From contig NZ_LIUF01000002.1 in assembly GCF_001280425.1 (NCBI RefSeq), positions 806,001 through 870,000 of the forward strand: a stretch of DNA of 64,000 nucleotides, given 5' to 3'. Position numbers and translations under genes: made by a program. Shown here piece after piece: positions 8,943-18,816 of the stretch. The stretch's first letter is position 1. Each line of letters starts with the position of its first letter. The notes below the pieces were generated by a model that saw only the letters and a list, made by a program, of their open reading frames with translations, did no database searches and was not told the origin of the DNA. Origin of the DNA: Haloarcula rubripromontorii (lineage in GTDB: Archaea; Halobacteriota; Halobacteria; Halobacteriales; Haloarculaceae).

Positions 8943-9905
8943 TCAGAGCGGTTCGAGGCCGTTCTCGTCCCGGAGTGTGTTGATGTATGACCGGAACCCG
9001 GCTTCGAGGCCGTACTCGACCTCGTAGCCGAAGTCTTGCTGTGCAGCGGTCATATCGAGATTCTGGGTCCAGGGAAGTTCGCCCGCATCAGAGACTTCAA
9101 GGTCGGCATCCGGGACGATTTCTCGGACCGTGTTGGCTGCTTCACGGATCGTTGCGAGGACACCGCGGACGTTGTAGATGCGTTGGGTGAGGTCGTCCTC
9201 GTCGACGAACGTTGCTTTCCGGAACGCCTGTGCGATATCGCGGGCGTGTTGCCAGTCGATCACCTGATCCCCGTACTCGACGCTAAAGGGTTCGCCGACT
9301 GCCGGCTTTTCGATGATATTTGCGAGGAACGCCGACCCACCGGTTTCCCGGTAGGGCCCGTACGCCACAGTCGGACGGAGTCCAACGTGGTCAACGCCGT
9401 AATCCTCGTAGTAGACGCGGGCCTGATGCTCGTTGTACTCTTTGGTCGCACCGTAGAGCGTATCCGGATACACGAGTTCGCTCTCGTCGACGTACTCGCC
9501 TTCGTAGTTATGTGGCGGCGCGTACACCGCCGCGCTGGAGGCCCAGGTGACGCGTTCGATCTGGTCGTCGAGGGTGCGTGCAGCCTCGAAGATGTTGTTG
9601 GTCCCTTTGATGTTGACATCGAGGCCAGCCCGCGGGTTGTCTCGTGCCGTGTTCGTCAGCAGTGCCGCGAGGTGCACGATGTGCGTCGCCCCCGTCTCTT
9701 TGACGGCACGAATCACGTCCGTCGCCTCAGAGACATCACCGCGCCGGATAGTCACATCGTCGGCGACACCCAACTTCGAGAGGATGTGGTCGTCCGTCGA
9801 AAGGTCGTAGGCCACGACATCGTGGCCGTGTTCAATCAGGTCCTCGACGACATACGAGCCGAGGAAGCCGGTTCCGCCAGTGACGAGTACCGTGGTATCT
9901 GTCAT
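8943..9905 (-). CDS. NAD-dependent epimerase/dehydratase (extended SDR)
   Basis: A 320-residue extended short-chain dehydrogenase. It has the glycine-rich TGGTGFLGSYV at residues 9-19, an acidic NAD-selecting residue in VAYDLS, HLAALLTNTARDNP, the catalytic Ser region WASSAAVYAP, and the Tyr-x-x-x-Lys pair in YGATKEYNE. Family members interconvert or dehydrate nucleotide sugars, but catabolic relatives act on other polyols or sugar acids; the substrate is unknown. It is followed by the M24 gene on the same strand and preceded by the ThDP enzyme 60 bases away, probably in one operon with the latter. Confidence 0.85.
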   Translation of the reverse strand: MTDTTVLVTGGTGFLGSYVVEDLIEHGHDVVAYDLSTDDHILSKLGVADDVTIRRGDVSEATDVIRAVKETGATHIVHLAALLTNTARDNPRAGLDVNIKGTNNIFEAARTLDDQIERVTWASSAAVYAPPHNYEGEYVDESELVYPDTLYGATKEYNEHQARVYYEDYGVDHVGLRPTVAYGPYRETGGSAFLANIIEKPAVGEPFSVEYGDQVIDWQHARDIAQAFRKATFVDEDDLTQRIYNVRGVLATIREAANTVREIVPDADLEVSDAGELPWTQNLDMTAAQQDFGYEVEYGLEAGFRSYINTLRDENGLEPL

Positions 9906-9965
9906 TGTTGTATCAATGTGTGTTCCGTAGTTGATTTATATTCTTTGCTACCCCTGCCCGGGAGT

Positions 9966-11669
9966 TCATTCGTGCAGCCCGCCGACTTCCTTGTAGAACG
10001 ACGACTGAAGGGACTCGACCATCTCTTCGTCACGGTCGATACGAACGTCGATGACGAAGGGAACATCGGCGCTGGTCCCGTCAGCGAGTGCATCCGCGAG
10101 TTCAGCGGGTGTCACTGCCCGCGTCGCTTCAGCGCCGAACGCTTCGGCTGCTTTCACAAAGTCAGTGTCGTGGAACTCGACGCCAGCGATGTCACCGTCT
10201 TCGTGTTGCATCTGTCGGACCATCCCGAGGCTGGTGTCGTTGAGGACGACGAACGTGGGCGCGACGTCGTTCTCGACGGCTGTCTCCACACTGGTCATTG
10301 TCATCGTGAAGCCACCGTCTCCCGCGACGCCGATGACATCTTTCTCCGTCGTGATGGCGGCGGACACTGCGGCCGGCGTTGCCCACCCCATCGCGCCGAC
10401 GCCACCGCTTCCGTAGTAGGTCCCGGTACCCGGTGTCTGAAGATAATTGAGCAACCAGAACCGGTTGTTGCCGGAGTCGGCGGTCACAATCGTTTCCGAA
10501 TCAACGACAGCCTCGATTTCTTTGACTGCACGCTGTGGCTTAATCGGCGACGCGTCCGACTCGCATTTGGGGGCGTAAAACGACTCCTGCGCTGTGGCCG
10601 CACGGTCACGCGCCCAGTCGTTTCCAGCGCTCTCGGGGAGGTTCGCCGCCAGATCATCGAGACTGTGGGCCGCATCACCGATGAGTGCGACATCTGCGGG
10701 GTAGACCCAGCCAGCATTGCGCGTGTCTATGTCAGCGTGGATAATGGTCTGCTCGTCGGGCCGGATGAACTCCGGGGACTGCCAGTTCGTGTCCATCGGG
10801 TTCATGCGACAGCCCACGACGAGGAGTACGTCCGCTTCACTGACAACCTGATTTGCGCCCTCGTGACCGAAGGAGCCGATAACACCCGCAGCCAGCTCAT
10901 GGGTTTCGGGGAACGTCGACTTGCCCAGATAGGAGGTAGTGACGACGGCATCAGTCGCCTCCGCGACAGTTGCTAGCTGGTCGTAGGCGTCGGCGGCGTG
11001 AACCCCGTTGCCGGCGACAATGACTGGTCGGTCAGCCTCGCTTAGCGCTGCAATCGCTGTCTGAACATCCTCCCGGGCCGGTCGCGAGTCCCAGTTTTGC
11101 ACCTGATCGTGGCCGTCCCAGACCGGCGGAATCGGATCGTCGGGCATTTTCTCGGTGACGGCGTCGCCGTCAAGGATTACCGCCGTTGGCCCGGGCCGGC
11201 CGGCTGTCGCGTGTTTGAACGCGAGCTGGAGGCTCCGTACCGTTTCTGTCGGGGAGCGCGGGAACCAGTTTTCTTTGGTGTAGGCATCGAGCGCTGACGG
11301 AAGGTCAAGCCCACCGTAGTCACCGCGGGCCTGCTGGTACGGCGCAAGCGTGGAATAGTCGCCCCGCTCGCTGGCCTCGGTAATGACGACCATCGGTGAG
11401 GAAGCGAGTTTTCCTTCCATCTGGCCGATTGCGCCGAGGCTCCCGATCCAGGGACCTTGTCCAGCGAGGACTCCGGGGTTGCCGGTGAGTCGTCCGTGCA
11501 TCTCGGCCATCACGCTGGCTTCTCGCTCATCGCGTGGCCGGACCATCTCCACATCGGCATCCGGGACATGGTCAAGGATCTCGATGGCGCGACCACCGGG
11601 ATATCCGAAGACGTACTCGACGCCTTGCTCATCCAGTTCCTCGACAAGGCGCTTTCCTGTATCAGTCAT
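9966..11669 (-). CDS. Thiamine diphosphate-dependent enzyme (acetolactate synthase large-subunit-like)
   Basis: A 567-residue ThDP enzyme with the three-domain layout of acetohydroxyacid synthase, glyoxylate carboligase and related decarboxylases. The N-terminal PYR domain begins VFGYPGGRAIEI and carries the proton-relay Glu in DEREASVMAE (near residue 48). The C-terminal PP domain shows GSGGVGAMGWATPAAV and the ThDP-Mg motif GDGGFTMT... ending in VVLNDTSLGMV. No regulatory subunit gene is adjacent and the context is catabolic, so true acetolactate synthesis for valine/leucine is not assumed. The last of the minus-strand catabolic genes, it is probably co-transcribed with the SDR gene. Confidence 0.82.
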   Translation of the reverse strand: MTDTGKRLVEELDEQGVEYVFGYPGGRAIEILDHVPDADVEMVRPRDEREASVMAEMHGRLTGNPGVLAGQGPWIGSLGAIGQMEGKLASSPMVVITEASERGDYSTLAPYQQARGDYGGLDLPSALDAYTKENWFPRSPTETVRSLQLAFKHATAGRPGPTAVILDGDAVTEKMPDDPIPPVWDGHDQVQNWDSRPAREDVQTAIAALSEADRPVIVAGNGVHAADAYDQLATVAEATDAVVTTSYLGKSTFPETHELAAGVIGSFGHEGANQVVSEADVLLVVGCRMNPMDTNWQSPEFIRPDEQTIIHADIDTRNAGWVYPADVALIGDAAHSLDDLAANLPESAGNDWARDRAATAQESFYAPKCESDASPIKPQRAVKEIEAVVDSETIVTADSGNNRFWLLNYLQTPGTGTYYGSGGVGAMGWATPAAVSAAITTEKDVIGVAGDGGFTMTMTSVETAVENDVAPTFVVLNDTSLGMVRQMQHEDGDIAGVEFHDTDFVKAAEAFGAEATRAVTPAELADALADGTSADVPFVIDVRIDRDEEMVESLQSSFYKEVGGLHE

Positions 11670-12780
11670 GAGTAGTAGATTTGGGTATCATTCTCTATCG
11701 TTGCGTTACGTCCCACTGTGGGTAACTCCCAAGATATAGAGTTTGGGGTGCAACGGTGCAGCAGTTTTGGCTGTATAGGGAGCACTCGGGGCCCTGCGAA
11801 ATCAACTGACTTGCTGTGCCGTTCAAGTAATTCGATCAGCCGATAGTACCGGAACCCGAGGACACCAATCACTTCGGGGACTGTATCATCTGTTTTTCTC
11901 AAAAGAGACGTTCTACTAATTCGAATTGGAGTGCCCCATGATACAATTGGTAGAAAACTCAGATAAGCCAAGAAAAAATGGATGAATAGTCGGGAAAGCT
12001 CTCTGTTCGACTGTATCTCCTGTGTAGGCCATCTGTCTTCTATAGCGTTGGATACAGCCACCGGCTGATTACAGTGGTATTGCTGTAACAGTTCCGACGC
12101 TACAATCGCAATTGCTGTTACAGACGTATGAATGTAACAATACTGCAAACACAGACTCGTGTTATACTATTCACGCAGTTTCAGTATCTCTCTCAACGAA
12201 TTGTCTTTCCGCTGCGTAGACACACTGCTCTTCGAGGTTACAGCGTACGTGACCTGTTGTCTGTTCGAGTTGCTCGAACTGACACTACACTATAACTGAT
12301 TTATATACTAGCGCCGTCCGGATAGTCGGCTGTCCAAACTGAGCGTGACCACTGCTCGCCGAACCTGAGACTGTCTACCGATGCGATATCTGTCCTGCAT
12401 GCTCAGTATAGACAGTCACCCACGGGTGAGCGATTGGACGCACGAACCAGACTTGTACCGCGGATACGTGCCTGTGAGAGTCAAGATTGCACTGTACCGG
12501 TCGGACGGTGTGTGCGACGACCCGCCGTCGACGCCGTTCGGAAGGTTCGAACGGGTATCGGCACTGACAGTGGAATAGACAGCCAGTTCAGACGAGAGTG
12601 TGCCGAATATCTGTGCGCTTGGTATCGGACGGGAACTGCTCACAACGAGGGACAACACAGTAGCGCAGGCGGAACAGTCGGGGCGTTGTCTGTGCCTGAC
12701 TTGGCCCCTCTCGGGGTCCCTTTGGTCTCTGTACAGACCTGCTGCGGTTCATAATAACGTTTATCACGAAAGATTGTGTC
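11670..12780. other. Long intergenic region between divergent operons
   Basis: 1.1 kb between the ThDP enzyme and livJ. A minus-strand open frame (11666-12148, 160 codons) overlaps the ThDP gene start and includes GVLGFRYYRLIELLERHSK, which I do not recognise; it may be a remnant. A perfect inverted repeat TTCGAG-TTG-CTCGAA lies at 12264-12278, and a TATA-like TTATATA follows at 12301. A 65-codon frame follows at 12381-12578 without family features. livJ has its own likely TATA (GTTTATCA near 12758). Confidence 0.4.
12264..12278. promoter_or_regulatory. Perfect inverted repeat, possible operator
   Basis: TTCGAG and CTCGAA arms with a 3-base spacer, about 25-30 bases upstream of the TATA-like sequence at 12301. 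The position suits an upstream activator or repressor site for a transcript starting near 12330. The bound protein is unknown. Confidence 0.3.
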
Positions 12781-14025
12781 ATGGCGAGTGTTGCGATGCA
12801 CGATACAGTCAGCCGTCGAACTGTGATGAAGAGCATTGGTGCCGCAGGCGCTGTCGGACTCGCAGGCTGTTCGACAGACGGTGGTAGTGGTAAAAACACC
12901 ATCAGCATGGGCATCCTAATGGGGGTAACAGGTGGGCTGTCCGAAGTAGGTCCCGCAATTCGAGACGCAGCAGAACTAGCTGTAAAGCAGGTCCGAGACG
13001 CGGACAACGGCTTCACAGTCGATACGCAGTTCGAGAACACGGAGACCAAGCCGAGTCGGGGCGTGAGTGGTGCAGAAGCTCTCGTGAACGCCGGGTATCC
13101 GATGATTTGCGGGGGACTGGCGTCGTCTGTGACACTGCAGGTCGCCGAGAACGTCGCCATTCCGAATCAGACGGTGATGTGCTCACCATCGGCGACGTCG
13201 CCCGATGTCTCCTCACTGGAAGATAACGACTTTGTGTACCGGACGCCGCCGACGGACAAGCTGCAGGGATCGCTGCTGGCACAGATAGCGGCCGAGCGGC
13301 TCGAAAAAGAGAGCGCAGCCATCCTCTTCCTCAATAACGCGTACGGGAACGGCCTGTCGAACGGTTTTACCAAGACGTTCGAGGCGGAGTACGGTGGTGA
13401 GGTGCTGAATCAGGTCTCGTACTCGGCGGGTCGTTCCTCATACACGTCACAGTTGCAAAACGCTCTTGATGGTGACCCGGGGACGCTCGTGATCATCGGC
13501 TATCCCGAGAGCGGGAACAAGATCTTCCGGAACTTCTACGAGAACTTCGACAGAGCGGACATGGATATCCTGGTCCCAGACGGACTCAGGGCGGATGACT
13601 TGCCCGGGAACGTGGGACACGATATGACAAACGTCCGCGGAACCAATCCGTCCTCGGCCGGTCCGGGGATCGAGTACTTCAGGTCGGCATATGAGGAGGA
13701 GTACGGCTCTGCGCCGGGACCGTTCAATCAGCAGTCGTTCGATGCTGCGGCAGTCCTCATGCTGGCACGCGCAGCAGCCGGTGAGGATGACGGGACTGCA
13801 GTCCGCGACCAAATGCGGGCAGTCACAGACTCCGGTGGCGAAACGGTCGGACCTGAAACCCTGGGAGAAGGCGTTTCGCTGGCGGCTGACGGGACCGAAA
13901 TCAATTATCAGGGGGTCTCGGGCCCGGTCGAGTTCGACAACAATGGTGATCTTGCCAGCGCCGTGTACAATTACTTCAGGTACACAGAGAACGGGACGGA
14001 GAACATCGAGCAGGTCGAAGTCTAA
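12781..14025 (+). CDS. livJ: Branched-chain amino acid-type ABC substrate-binding lipoprotein
   Basis: A 414-residue type I periplasmic-binding protein. The N-terminus has the twin-arginine signal SRRTVMK followed by a short hydrophobic stretch and lipobox LAGC (about residues 32-35), so it is exported folded and lipid-anchored outside the membrane. The mature part starts ISMGILMGVTGGLSEVG, has SPSATSPDVSSLED and ends with a typical Leu-binding lobe containing FNQQSFDAAAVLMLARAA. It delivers a ligand to LivHMGF encoded downstream. Ligand identity (Leu/Ile/Val, or another amide or acid) is inferred from context only. A TATA-like GTTTATCA lies about 22 nt before the ATG. Confidence 0.85.
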   Translation: MASVAMHDTVSRRTVMKSIGAAGAVGLAGCSTDGGSGKNTISMGILMGVTGGLSEVGPAIRDAAELAVKQVRDADNGFTVDTQFENTETKPSRGVSGAEALVNAGYPMICGGLASSVTLQVAENVAIPNQTVMCSPSATSPDVSSLEDNDFVYRTPPTDKLQGSLLAQIAAERLEKESAAILFLNNAYGNGLSNGFTKTFEAEYGGEVLNQVSYSAGRSSYTSQLQNALDGDPGTLVIIGYPESGNKIFRNFYENFDRADMDILVPDGLRADDLPGNVGHDMTNVRGTNPSSAGPGIEYFRSAYEEEYGSAPGPFNQQSFDAAAVLMLARAAAGEDDGTAVRDQMRAVTDSGGETVGPETLGEGVSLAADGTEINYQGVSGPVEFDNNGDLASAVYNYFRYTENGTENIEQVEV

Positions 14026-14212
14026 CTGAACCACCGTTTTGCTTTCTCACTCCAAGTCGCTTATGTTCCAGAGTCGGCCATCCCAGACGATTTTGTGACA
14101 CAGCCGTGACTCAGGGCGACCCTATCCAGCAGACTGTGCAGTACGGCTGGTGAGATACTCAGTGTCGGACAACCGAAAGACTATAATCAAATACCGTTAT
14201 ACTCATGAACTG

Positions 14213-15331
14213 ATGTCTCAGTACGCAGCACGCGTCGAAGCGATGGATATCAGTGGCATCCGTGAAGTCTTCGAGGCGGCAGGCGAAGACGCAATAAATC
14301 TGGGTCTCGGCCAGCCTGATTTCCCAACTCCAGACCACGCCCGGGAGGCAGCGGTGAGTGCGATTCAGGATGGCATGGGTGATTCATACACCTCCAACAA
14401 GGGGATTCCAGAACTCAGAGCGGCGATTAGTGACCGCTACGCCACCGACAACGGGCAGGACATCCCGCCTGAAAACATCATTGCTACTGCCGGGGCAAGT
14501 GAAGCAATTCACGTTGCAATCGAGGCCCATATCCAGCCCGGCGACGAAGTGCTTTGCCCTGACCCCGGGTTTCTCGCCTACGAACAACTGGTGCTACTCG
14601 CCGGCGGCGAACCAAAGCGGGTCGAGCTCAGGGACGACCTGACTCTTGACCCCGCTGCTGTTGAGGATGCCATCACGGAAAACACGGCGCTATTTATTGT
14701 TAACAGTCCAGCGAACCCCACTGGTGCAGTGCAATCGAAGCGAGACATGGCAGAGTTCGCGCGGATCGCGGACGAACACGAGATTATCTGCCTCTCTGAT
14801 GAGGTCTACGAGAAGATCGTCTTCGACGGTGAACACCATTCGCCGGCCGAATTCGCCACCTCTGATAGGGTCATCCAGGCCAGCGCGTGCTCCAAAACGT
14901 ACTCGATGACAGGCTGGCGGCTCGGTTGGGTAGCGGCCAGTACAGAGCGAATCGAGCGGATGCTTCGAGTGCACCAGTATGTGCAGGCGTGTGCCAGCGC
15001 TCCCTCACAGTACGCTGCCGAAGCGGCGCTTACTGGTCCACAGGAGCCGGTGCAGGAGATGGTGTCTGCTTTCGAGGAGCGGCGAAACGTCCTCCTCGAT
15101 GGGCTGGAGGATATCGGACTCGACACGCCGGTGCCGAAAGGGGCGTTCTACGCGATGCCTCACGTCCCAGACGGATGGACCCAGAAGATGCTGGACAACG
15201 ATGTCATCGTGGTTCCTGGCGAGGCGTTTGGGCCGAGTGGACGGGGGCAGGCGCGGATTTCGTATGCCACGAGTACAGCTGAACTGAAAGAGGCGCTGGA
15301 AGTGATGCGAACGGTCACGAATTCGCTGTAG
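14213..15331 (+). CDS. PLP-dependent class I/II aminotransferase
   Basis: A 372-residue fold-type I aminotransferase of the aspartate/aromatic/branched-chain group. Motifs: INLGLGQPDFPTP (near 29-41), YTSNKGIPELRAAI, the cofactor Asn in NSPANPTGAV, the Asp-Tyr pair in LSDEVYEKIV, the PLP-binding Lys in ACSKTYSMTGWRLGW (near 229) and the substrate-binding Arg in ARISYATS. Start: a TATA-like TATAATC at 14182-14188 is about 27 nt before ATG 14213, so a leaderless start there is preferred over the upstream in-frame start at 14150. Lying between livJ and livHMGF, it probably converts an imported amino acid to its 2-oxoacid for the downstream dehydrogenase complex. Confidence 0.85.
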   Translation: MSQYAARVEAMDISGIREVFEAAGEDAINLGLGQPDFPTPDHAREAAVSAIQDGMGDSYTSNKGIPELRAAISDRYATDNGQDIPPENIIATAGASEAIHVAIEAHIQPGDEVLCPDPGFLAYEQLVLLAGGEPKRVELRDDLTLDPAAVEDAITENTALFIVNSPANPTGAVQSKRDMAEFARIADEHEIICLSDEVYEKIVFDGEHHSPAEFATSDRVIQASACSKTYSMTGWRLGWVAASTERIERMLRVHQYVQACASAPSQYAAEAALTGPQEPVQEMVSAFEERRNVLLDGLEDIGLDTPVPKGAFYAMPHVPDGWTQKMLDNDVIVVPGEAFGPSGRGQARISYATSTAELKEALEVMRTVTNSL

Positions 15332-15594
15332 GGTGCCACTGGAACTCGTGCTTGACTGTACCTTCGGATGAGCGGCTTCCCATTTCTCATCGCGGGCGTC
15401 TGTGTCCGTGACGGTGTCTCTCCTGCTATCGACACCTGCAGGTCAACCCCGGTGGAACAAAATAGAATACATGCTTCTTGTTAGAAGTTGCCATGTGAAA
15501 AACTAGCAAGAAATTGGGACACGGCTTCGCCGCTCCCGGATTCTATGACGATTTTACATCAAGATTTTTAACACTGGGTAGAGAGCACAAACGT

Positions 15595-16692
15595 ATGGCG
15601 GCCCGAGACTACTACAGCCGTGGACAGAATATAGTGTACAACCGCCCAGTACTCGTTATATTCGCGGTTATCGGCGTGTTCCTCGTCTTCGATATCTTTC
15701 GGCAGGTCGGAACTGGAACAATTGCCGCCACAGATCTCATGAGTTATCTCTGGAACGGTCTGGTACTCGGGATGTCGCTCGGACTGGCTGGCGTCGGCCT
15801 CTCGATGACATACAGCATCCTCAATTTCGCGAACTTTGCCCACGGAGACTTGATCACGAGCGGTGCGTTCGCCGGATGGGCGACGGCGTTTCTGATTGCC
15901 GGGCTAGGTGAATTTTCCGTCGAAGCGCTCGTCCTCATCGGTGGCCCGATCGCAGTCGGTTCGAACGAACTTGGCATCAACGTCGTCAATACCCCACTGG
16001 CCCTGCTGGCTGGCTTACTCGTCGCTGCGGTCCTGACAGCCGCCCTTTCGCTCTTACTGGATCGAATCGTGTTCAAGCCGATGCGTAGCGCCGACGGTGT
16101 AACGCTGATGATCGCCAGCGTCGGTGTCGCACTGTTCCTCCGTAACTTTATCACCTACTCATTCCTGACTGACAGCCGCGGGCTGACAGGCGGAAACGTC
16201 CCCCAGTTTACTCTGGCGGGTGTCACGTTGGGCGGGCACCAGATTACGCTGGTCGTCGTCGCCGCACTTCTGATGCTTGCTACCCATGTTCTGCTCCAGT
16301 ACACCAAGATTGGTACGGCGATGCGTGCGATGGCTGCGAACAAAGACCTCGCGAAAGTCACAGGCATCCCGACGGAGCGCGTCGTCAAACTCACCTGGAG
16401 TATCGGCGGCGGGCTTACCGGGTGTGCAGGCTTTCTTATCGCATTACAGCAGGGAACGCTCACAGTAACAATGGGATGGGACCTGCTGTTACTAGTGTTC
16501 GCAGCGGTCATCCTCGGCGGTGTCGGTTCGATCTACGGAGCAATGGTCGGCGGTGTCATCCTCGGAATCGTGAGCCGACTCGCACTCGTCTGGATTCCGG
16601 CCAGTTTCCTTCTGGTCGCGGCATTCGTCATGATGATCGTCATGCTGCTCGTGCGCCCATCGGGGCTGTTCAGTGGGAGGACGACGGCATGA
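15595..16692 (+). CDS. livH: Branched-chain amino acid ABC transporter permease
   Basis: A 365-residue membrane permease with eight or more hydrophobic segments. It carries the LivH signature LAGVGLSMTYSILNFANFAHGD near residues 60-80 and the coupling region AMAANKDLAKVTGIPTERVVKLTW. The ATG at 15595 is preceded by AAGATTTTTAAC (centre near 15568), a TATA-like box at the leaderless distance; the upstream frame extension from 15514 is rejected. The stop overlaps the livM start (ATGA). Confidence 0.9.
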   Translation: MAARDYYSRGQNIVYNRPVLVIFAVIGVFLVFDIFRQVGTGTIAATDLMSYLWNGLVLGMSLGLAGVGLSMTYSILNFANFAHGDLITSGAFAGWATAFLIAGLGEFSVEALVLIGGPIAVGSNELGINVVNTPLALLAGLLVAAVLTAALSLLLDRIVFKPMRSADGVTLMIASVGVALFLRNFITYSFLTDSRGLTGGNVPQFTLAGVTLGGHQITLVVVAALLMLATHVLLQYTKIGTAMRAMAANKDLAKVTGIPTERVVKLTWSIGGGLTGCAGFLIALQQGTLTVTMGWDLLLLVFAAVILGGVGSIYGAMVGGVILGIVSRLALVWIPASFLLVAAFVMMIVMLLVRPSGLFSGRTTA

Positions 16693-17996
16693 GTACGGGT
16701 TCTATTCAGGCACGGGCTGAGGGCTGGCTCGGCAACAACGACGTGCGCTTGCTCATCGCCCTGGCCCTCGCTATCGGGGGCCTGTACGCGCTTTTCAGTG
16801 CCGTCCTCGGGTTCCAACTGAACGGCACAGTCAACACGCTTCGCCGTGTCGCGTTTCTCTCGGCGATCTATGCAATGTTAGCGCTCGCGCTGAACCTCCA
16901 GTGGGGATACGCAGGCCTGTTCAATCTCGGTGCGGCTGGATTCATGGCCATCGGCGTTTACACGATGGGGATACTGGCTGCTCCAGTGACGGCCAGTCCG
17001 CCCGGCTTCGGGCTGCCGCTGCCGGTCGCGATTCTGGGTGCGATACTCGTGACCGGGGTCATTGGCGGCCTCGCAGCGTTGCCTGCAATCAGACTCCGTG
17101 CCGATTATCTGGCAATCGTCACTGTCGCGTTCTCGGAAATCGTGCGTCTCACATTACGTGCGCCGGAGTTCGCGAACACTCGCATTGCCGGCGTTGCATT
17201 CGGGACGGGCGGTGCGACGGGGCTGTCCTTGCCAGCGAACCCGATCCGGATTCTCTTTTACACGGACCCCGCCGCAACAGCTCCAGCACCCAATGCGCTG
17301 GGGACGGCGATATTCAGTGCCGTGGCACCGCTGGGAATCGAGGAGACGCTGGTTATCGGCTGGGCGTACGTGGTTGTGCTATGCCTCTGTCTCGGCCTCC
17401 TGTACTGGCTGATGGTCCGCATCGGCAAGTCACCGTTCGGACGGGTCCTCAAGAGCATCCGCGAGGACCAGCAGGTCACGCAAGCGCTGGGGAAGGACAC
17501 GCGCCGATTCAAGATCAAGACGTTCGCGCTCGGCTGTGCGCTCATGGGGCTCATCGCTATTCTCTGGCGTCTCTCCGGGGGGTATGCGTCGCCACGGATG
17601 TTCAAGCCGATACAGACGTTCTACATCTTCATTGCGCTGTTTATCGGTGGGACTGGGTCGCCAACGGGAAGTATCGTCGGCGGTGCTCTGTTCGCCAGTC
17701 TGCTCTTCGAGGGGCCCTCGTTCATCCGGCGAGTCGTGGCGGAGTACCTCCAGCTCAGCAACGCACCCGATACGCTTGTCGGTGCTCTCGCCGAGCTAGG
17801 AACCCTTGATGTCACACCATTGCTGGCGTATTCCGTGCAGGACGTGAGCATCTCCGCGCTCCGGCTCATGCTGTTAGGCATCGTTCTAGTGTATCTTATG
17901 CAACGGCATCCGGATGGCCTGCTGGGTCATCGAAAAGCAATCGCATCGAGCGTTGACCTCTCACGACAGGAGCCTCGCGAGGGCGACAATGAGTAA
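16689..17996 (+). CDS. livM: Branched-chain amino acid ABC transporter permease
   Basis: A 435-residue permease partner of LivH. Characteristic segments: LALNLQWGYAGLFNLGAAGFMAIG (near residues 60-83), RLRADYLAIVTVAFSEIVRLT, FGRVLKSIREDQQVTQALGKDTRRFKI (the cytoplasmic loop that contacts the ATPases) and FIALFIGGTGSPTGSIVGG. The start at 16689 overlaps the livH stop by four bases, and the gene's end overlaps livG by eight, which indicates translational coupling. The C-terminus is longer than in many bacterial LivM proteins. Confidence 0.9.
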   Translation: MSTGSIQARAEGWLGNNDVRLLIALALAIGGLYALFSAVLGFQLNGTVNTLRRVAFLSAIYAMLALALNLQWGYAGLFNLGAAGFMAIGVYTMGILAAPVTASPPGFGLPLPVAILGAILVTGVIGGLAALPAIRLRADYLAIVTVAFSEIVRLTLRAPEFANTRIAGVAFGTGGATGLSLPANPIRILFYTDPAATAPAPNALGTAIFSAVAPLGIEETLVIGWAYVVVLCLCLGLLYWLMVRIGKSPFGRVLKSIREDQQVTQALGKDTRRFKIKTFALGCALMGLIAILWRLSGGYASPRMFKPIQTFYIFIALFIGGTGSPTGSIVGGALFASLLFEGPSFIRRVVAEYLQLSNAPDTLVGALAELGTLDVTPLLAYSVQDVSISALRLMLLGIVLVYLMQRHPDGLLGHRKAIASSVDLSRQEPREGDNE

Positions 17997-18816
17997 GAAC
18001 GTACAAGCAACACCGCGCGACCGGTCCCAGAACGGACAGCAAGAACAGATACTCAAAGTGGAGAACCTGCGAAAGACCTTTGGCGGTATCACAGCTGTCG
18101 CAGATGTCTCATTCCACGTCGAAAAAGGGACGATCACCGGCCTGATCGGTCCGAACGGAGCAGGGAAGTCGACGACATTCGACCTCATTACCGGGGTGCA
18201 ACGTCCGGACGGGGGCGCAGTCGAGTTCAACAACACGGAAATCACCGGGTATCGGTCAGATCAGGTCGCAAATCAGGGTCTCGTCCGCACGTTCCAGATA
18301 GCCCGAGAACTCTCGGAGATGACTGTGCTGGAAAACCTGATGCTGGCACCGCAGGATCAGGCCGGCGAAGCAGTCTGGCGGGCGGTCCTCCCGCGAGCCA
18401 GAACACAGGTCATCGAGCAGGAAAAGGCGCTCCGAGAACAGGCCTGGGAGATGCTCGAACTATTCGAGATTGAACACGTCGCGCACGAATCCGCCGGCAA
18501 TCTCTCAGGGGGCCAACGGAAGCTACTGGAGATGGCGCGTGTGCTTATGACCGAGCCGGAGATGGTGCTGCTGGATGAGCCGCTTGCGGGAGTCAACCCA
18601 ACACTGGAAGAGAAACTCATTGATCGGTTGCATACGCTCAAAGAGCAGGGCTACACTTTCCTCTTCGTCGAACACGACATGGACGTTATTATGAACAACT
18701 GCGATACGGTCATCGTGATGCACCAGGGGAGTGTTCTCACAGAGGGGCACCCGGACGCAGTGAAAAACAACGACAAAGTCCTCGATGCATATCTCGGGGA
18801 AGAGGTGAAAGCATGA
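17989..18816 (+). CDS. livG: Branched-chain amino acid ABC transporter ATP-binding protein
   Basis: A 275-residue ABC ATPase: Walker A GPNGAGKSTT (near 55), Q-loop in LVRTFQIARELSEM, signature LSGGQRKLLEMARVL, Walker B MVLLDEPLAGVNP and the H-loop in FLFVEHDMDVIM. The VNP after Walker B and the C-terminal extension VLDAYLGEE are typical of LivG. The N-terminal ~20 residues are polar and unaligned with the family. It energises LivHM together with LivF. Confidence 0.92.
   Translation: MSKNVQATPRDRSQNGQQEQILKVENLRKTFGGITAVADVSFHVEKGTITGLIGPNGAGKSTTFDLITGVQRPDGGAVEFNNTEITGYRSDQVANQGLVRTFQIARELSEMTVLENLMLAPQDQAGEAVWRAVLPRARTQVIEQEKALREQAWEMLELFEIEHVAHESAGNLSGGQRKLLEMARVLMTEPEMVLLDEPLAGVNPTLEEKLIDRLHTLKEQGYTFLFVEHDMDVIMNNCDTVIVMHQGSVLTEGHPDAVKNNDKVLDAYLGEEVKA

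Noticed and set aside
11666-12148. 160-codon minus-strand frame upstream of the ThDP enzyme.
   Set aside because: It overlaps the ThDP gene's own start region, its composition is not haloarchaeal, and no family is recognised; kept only as a note in the intergenic entry.
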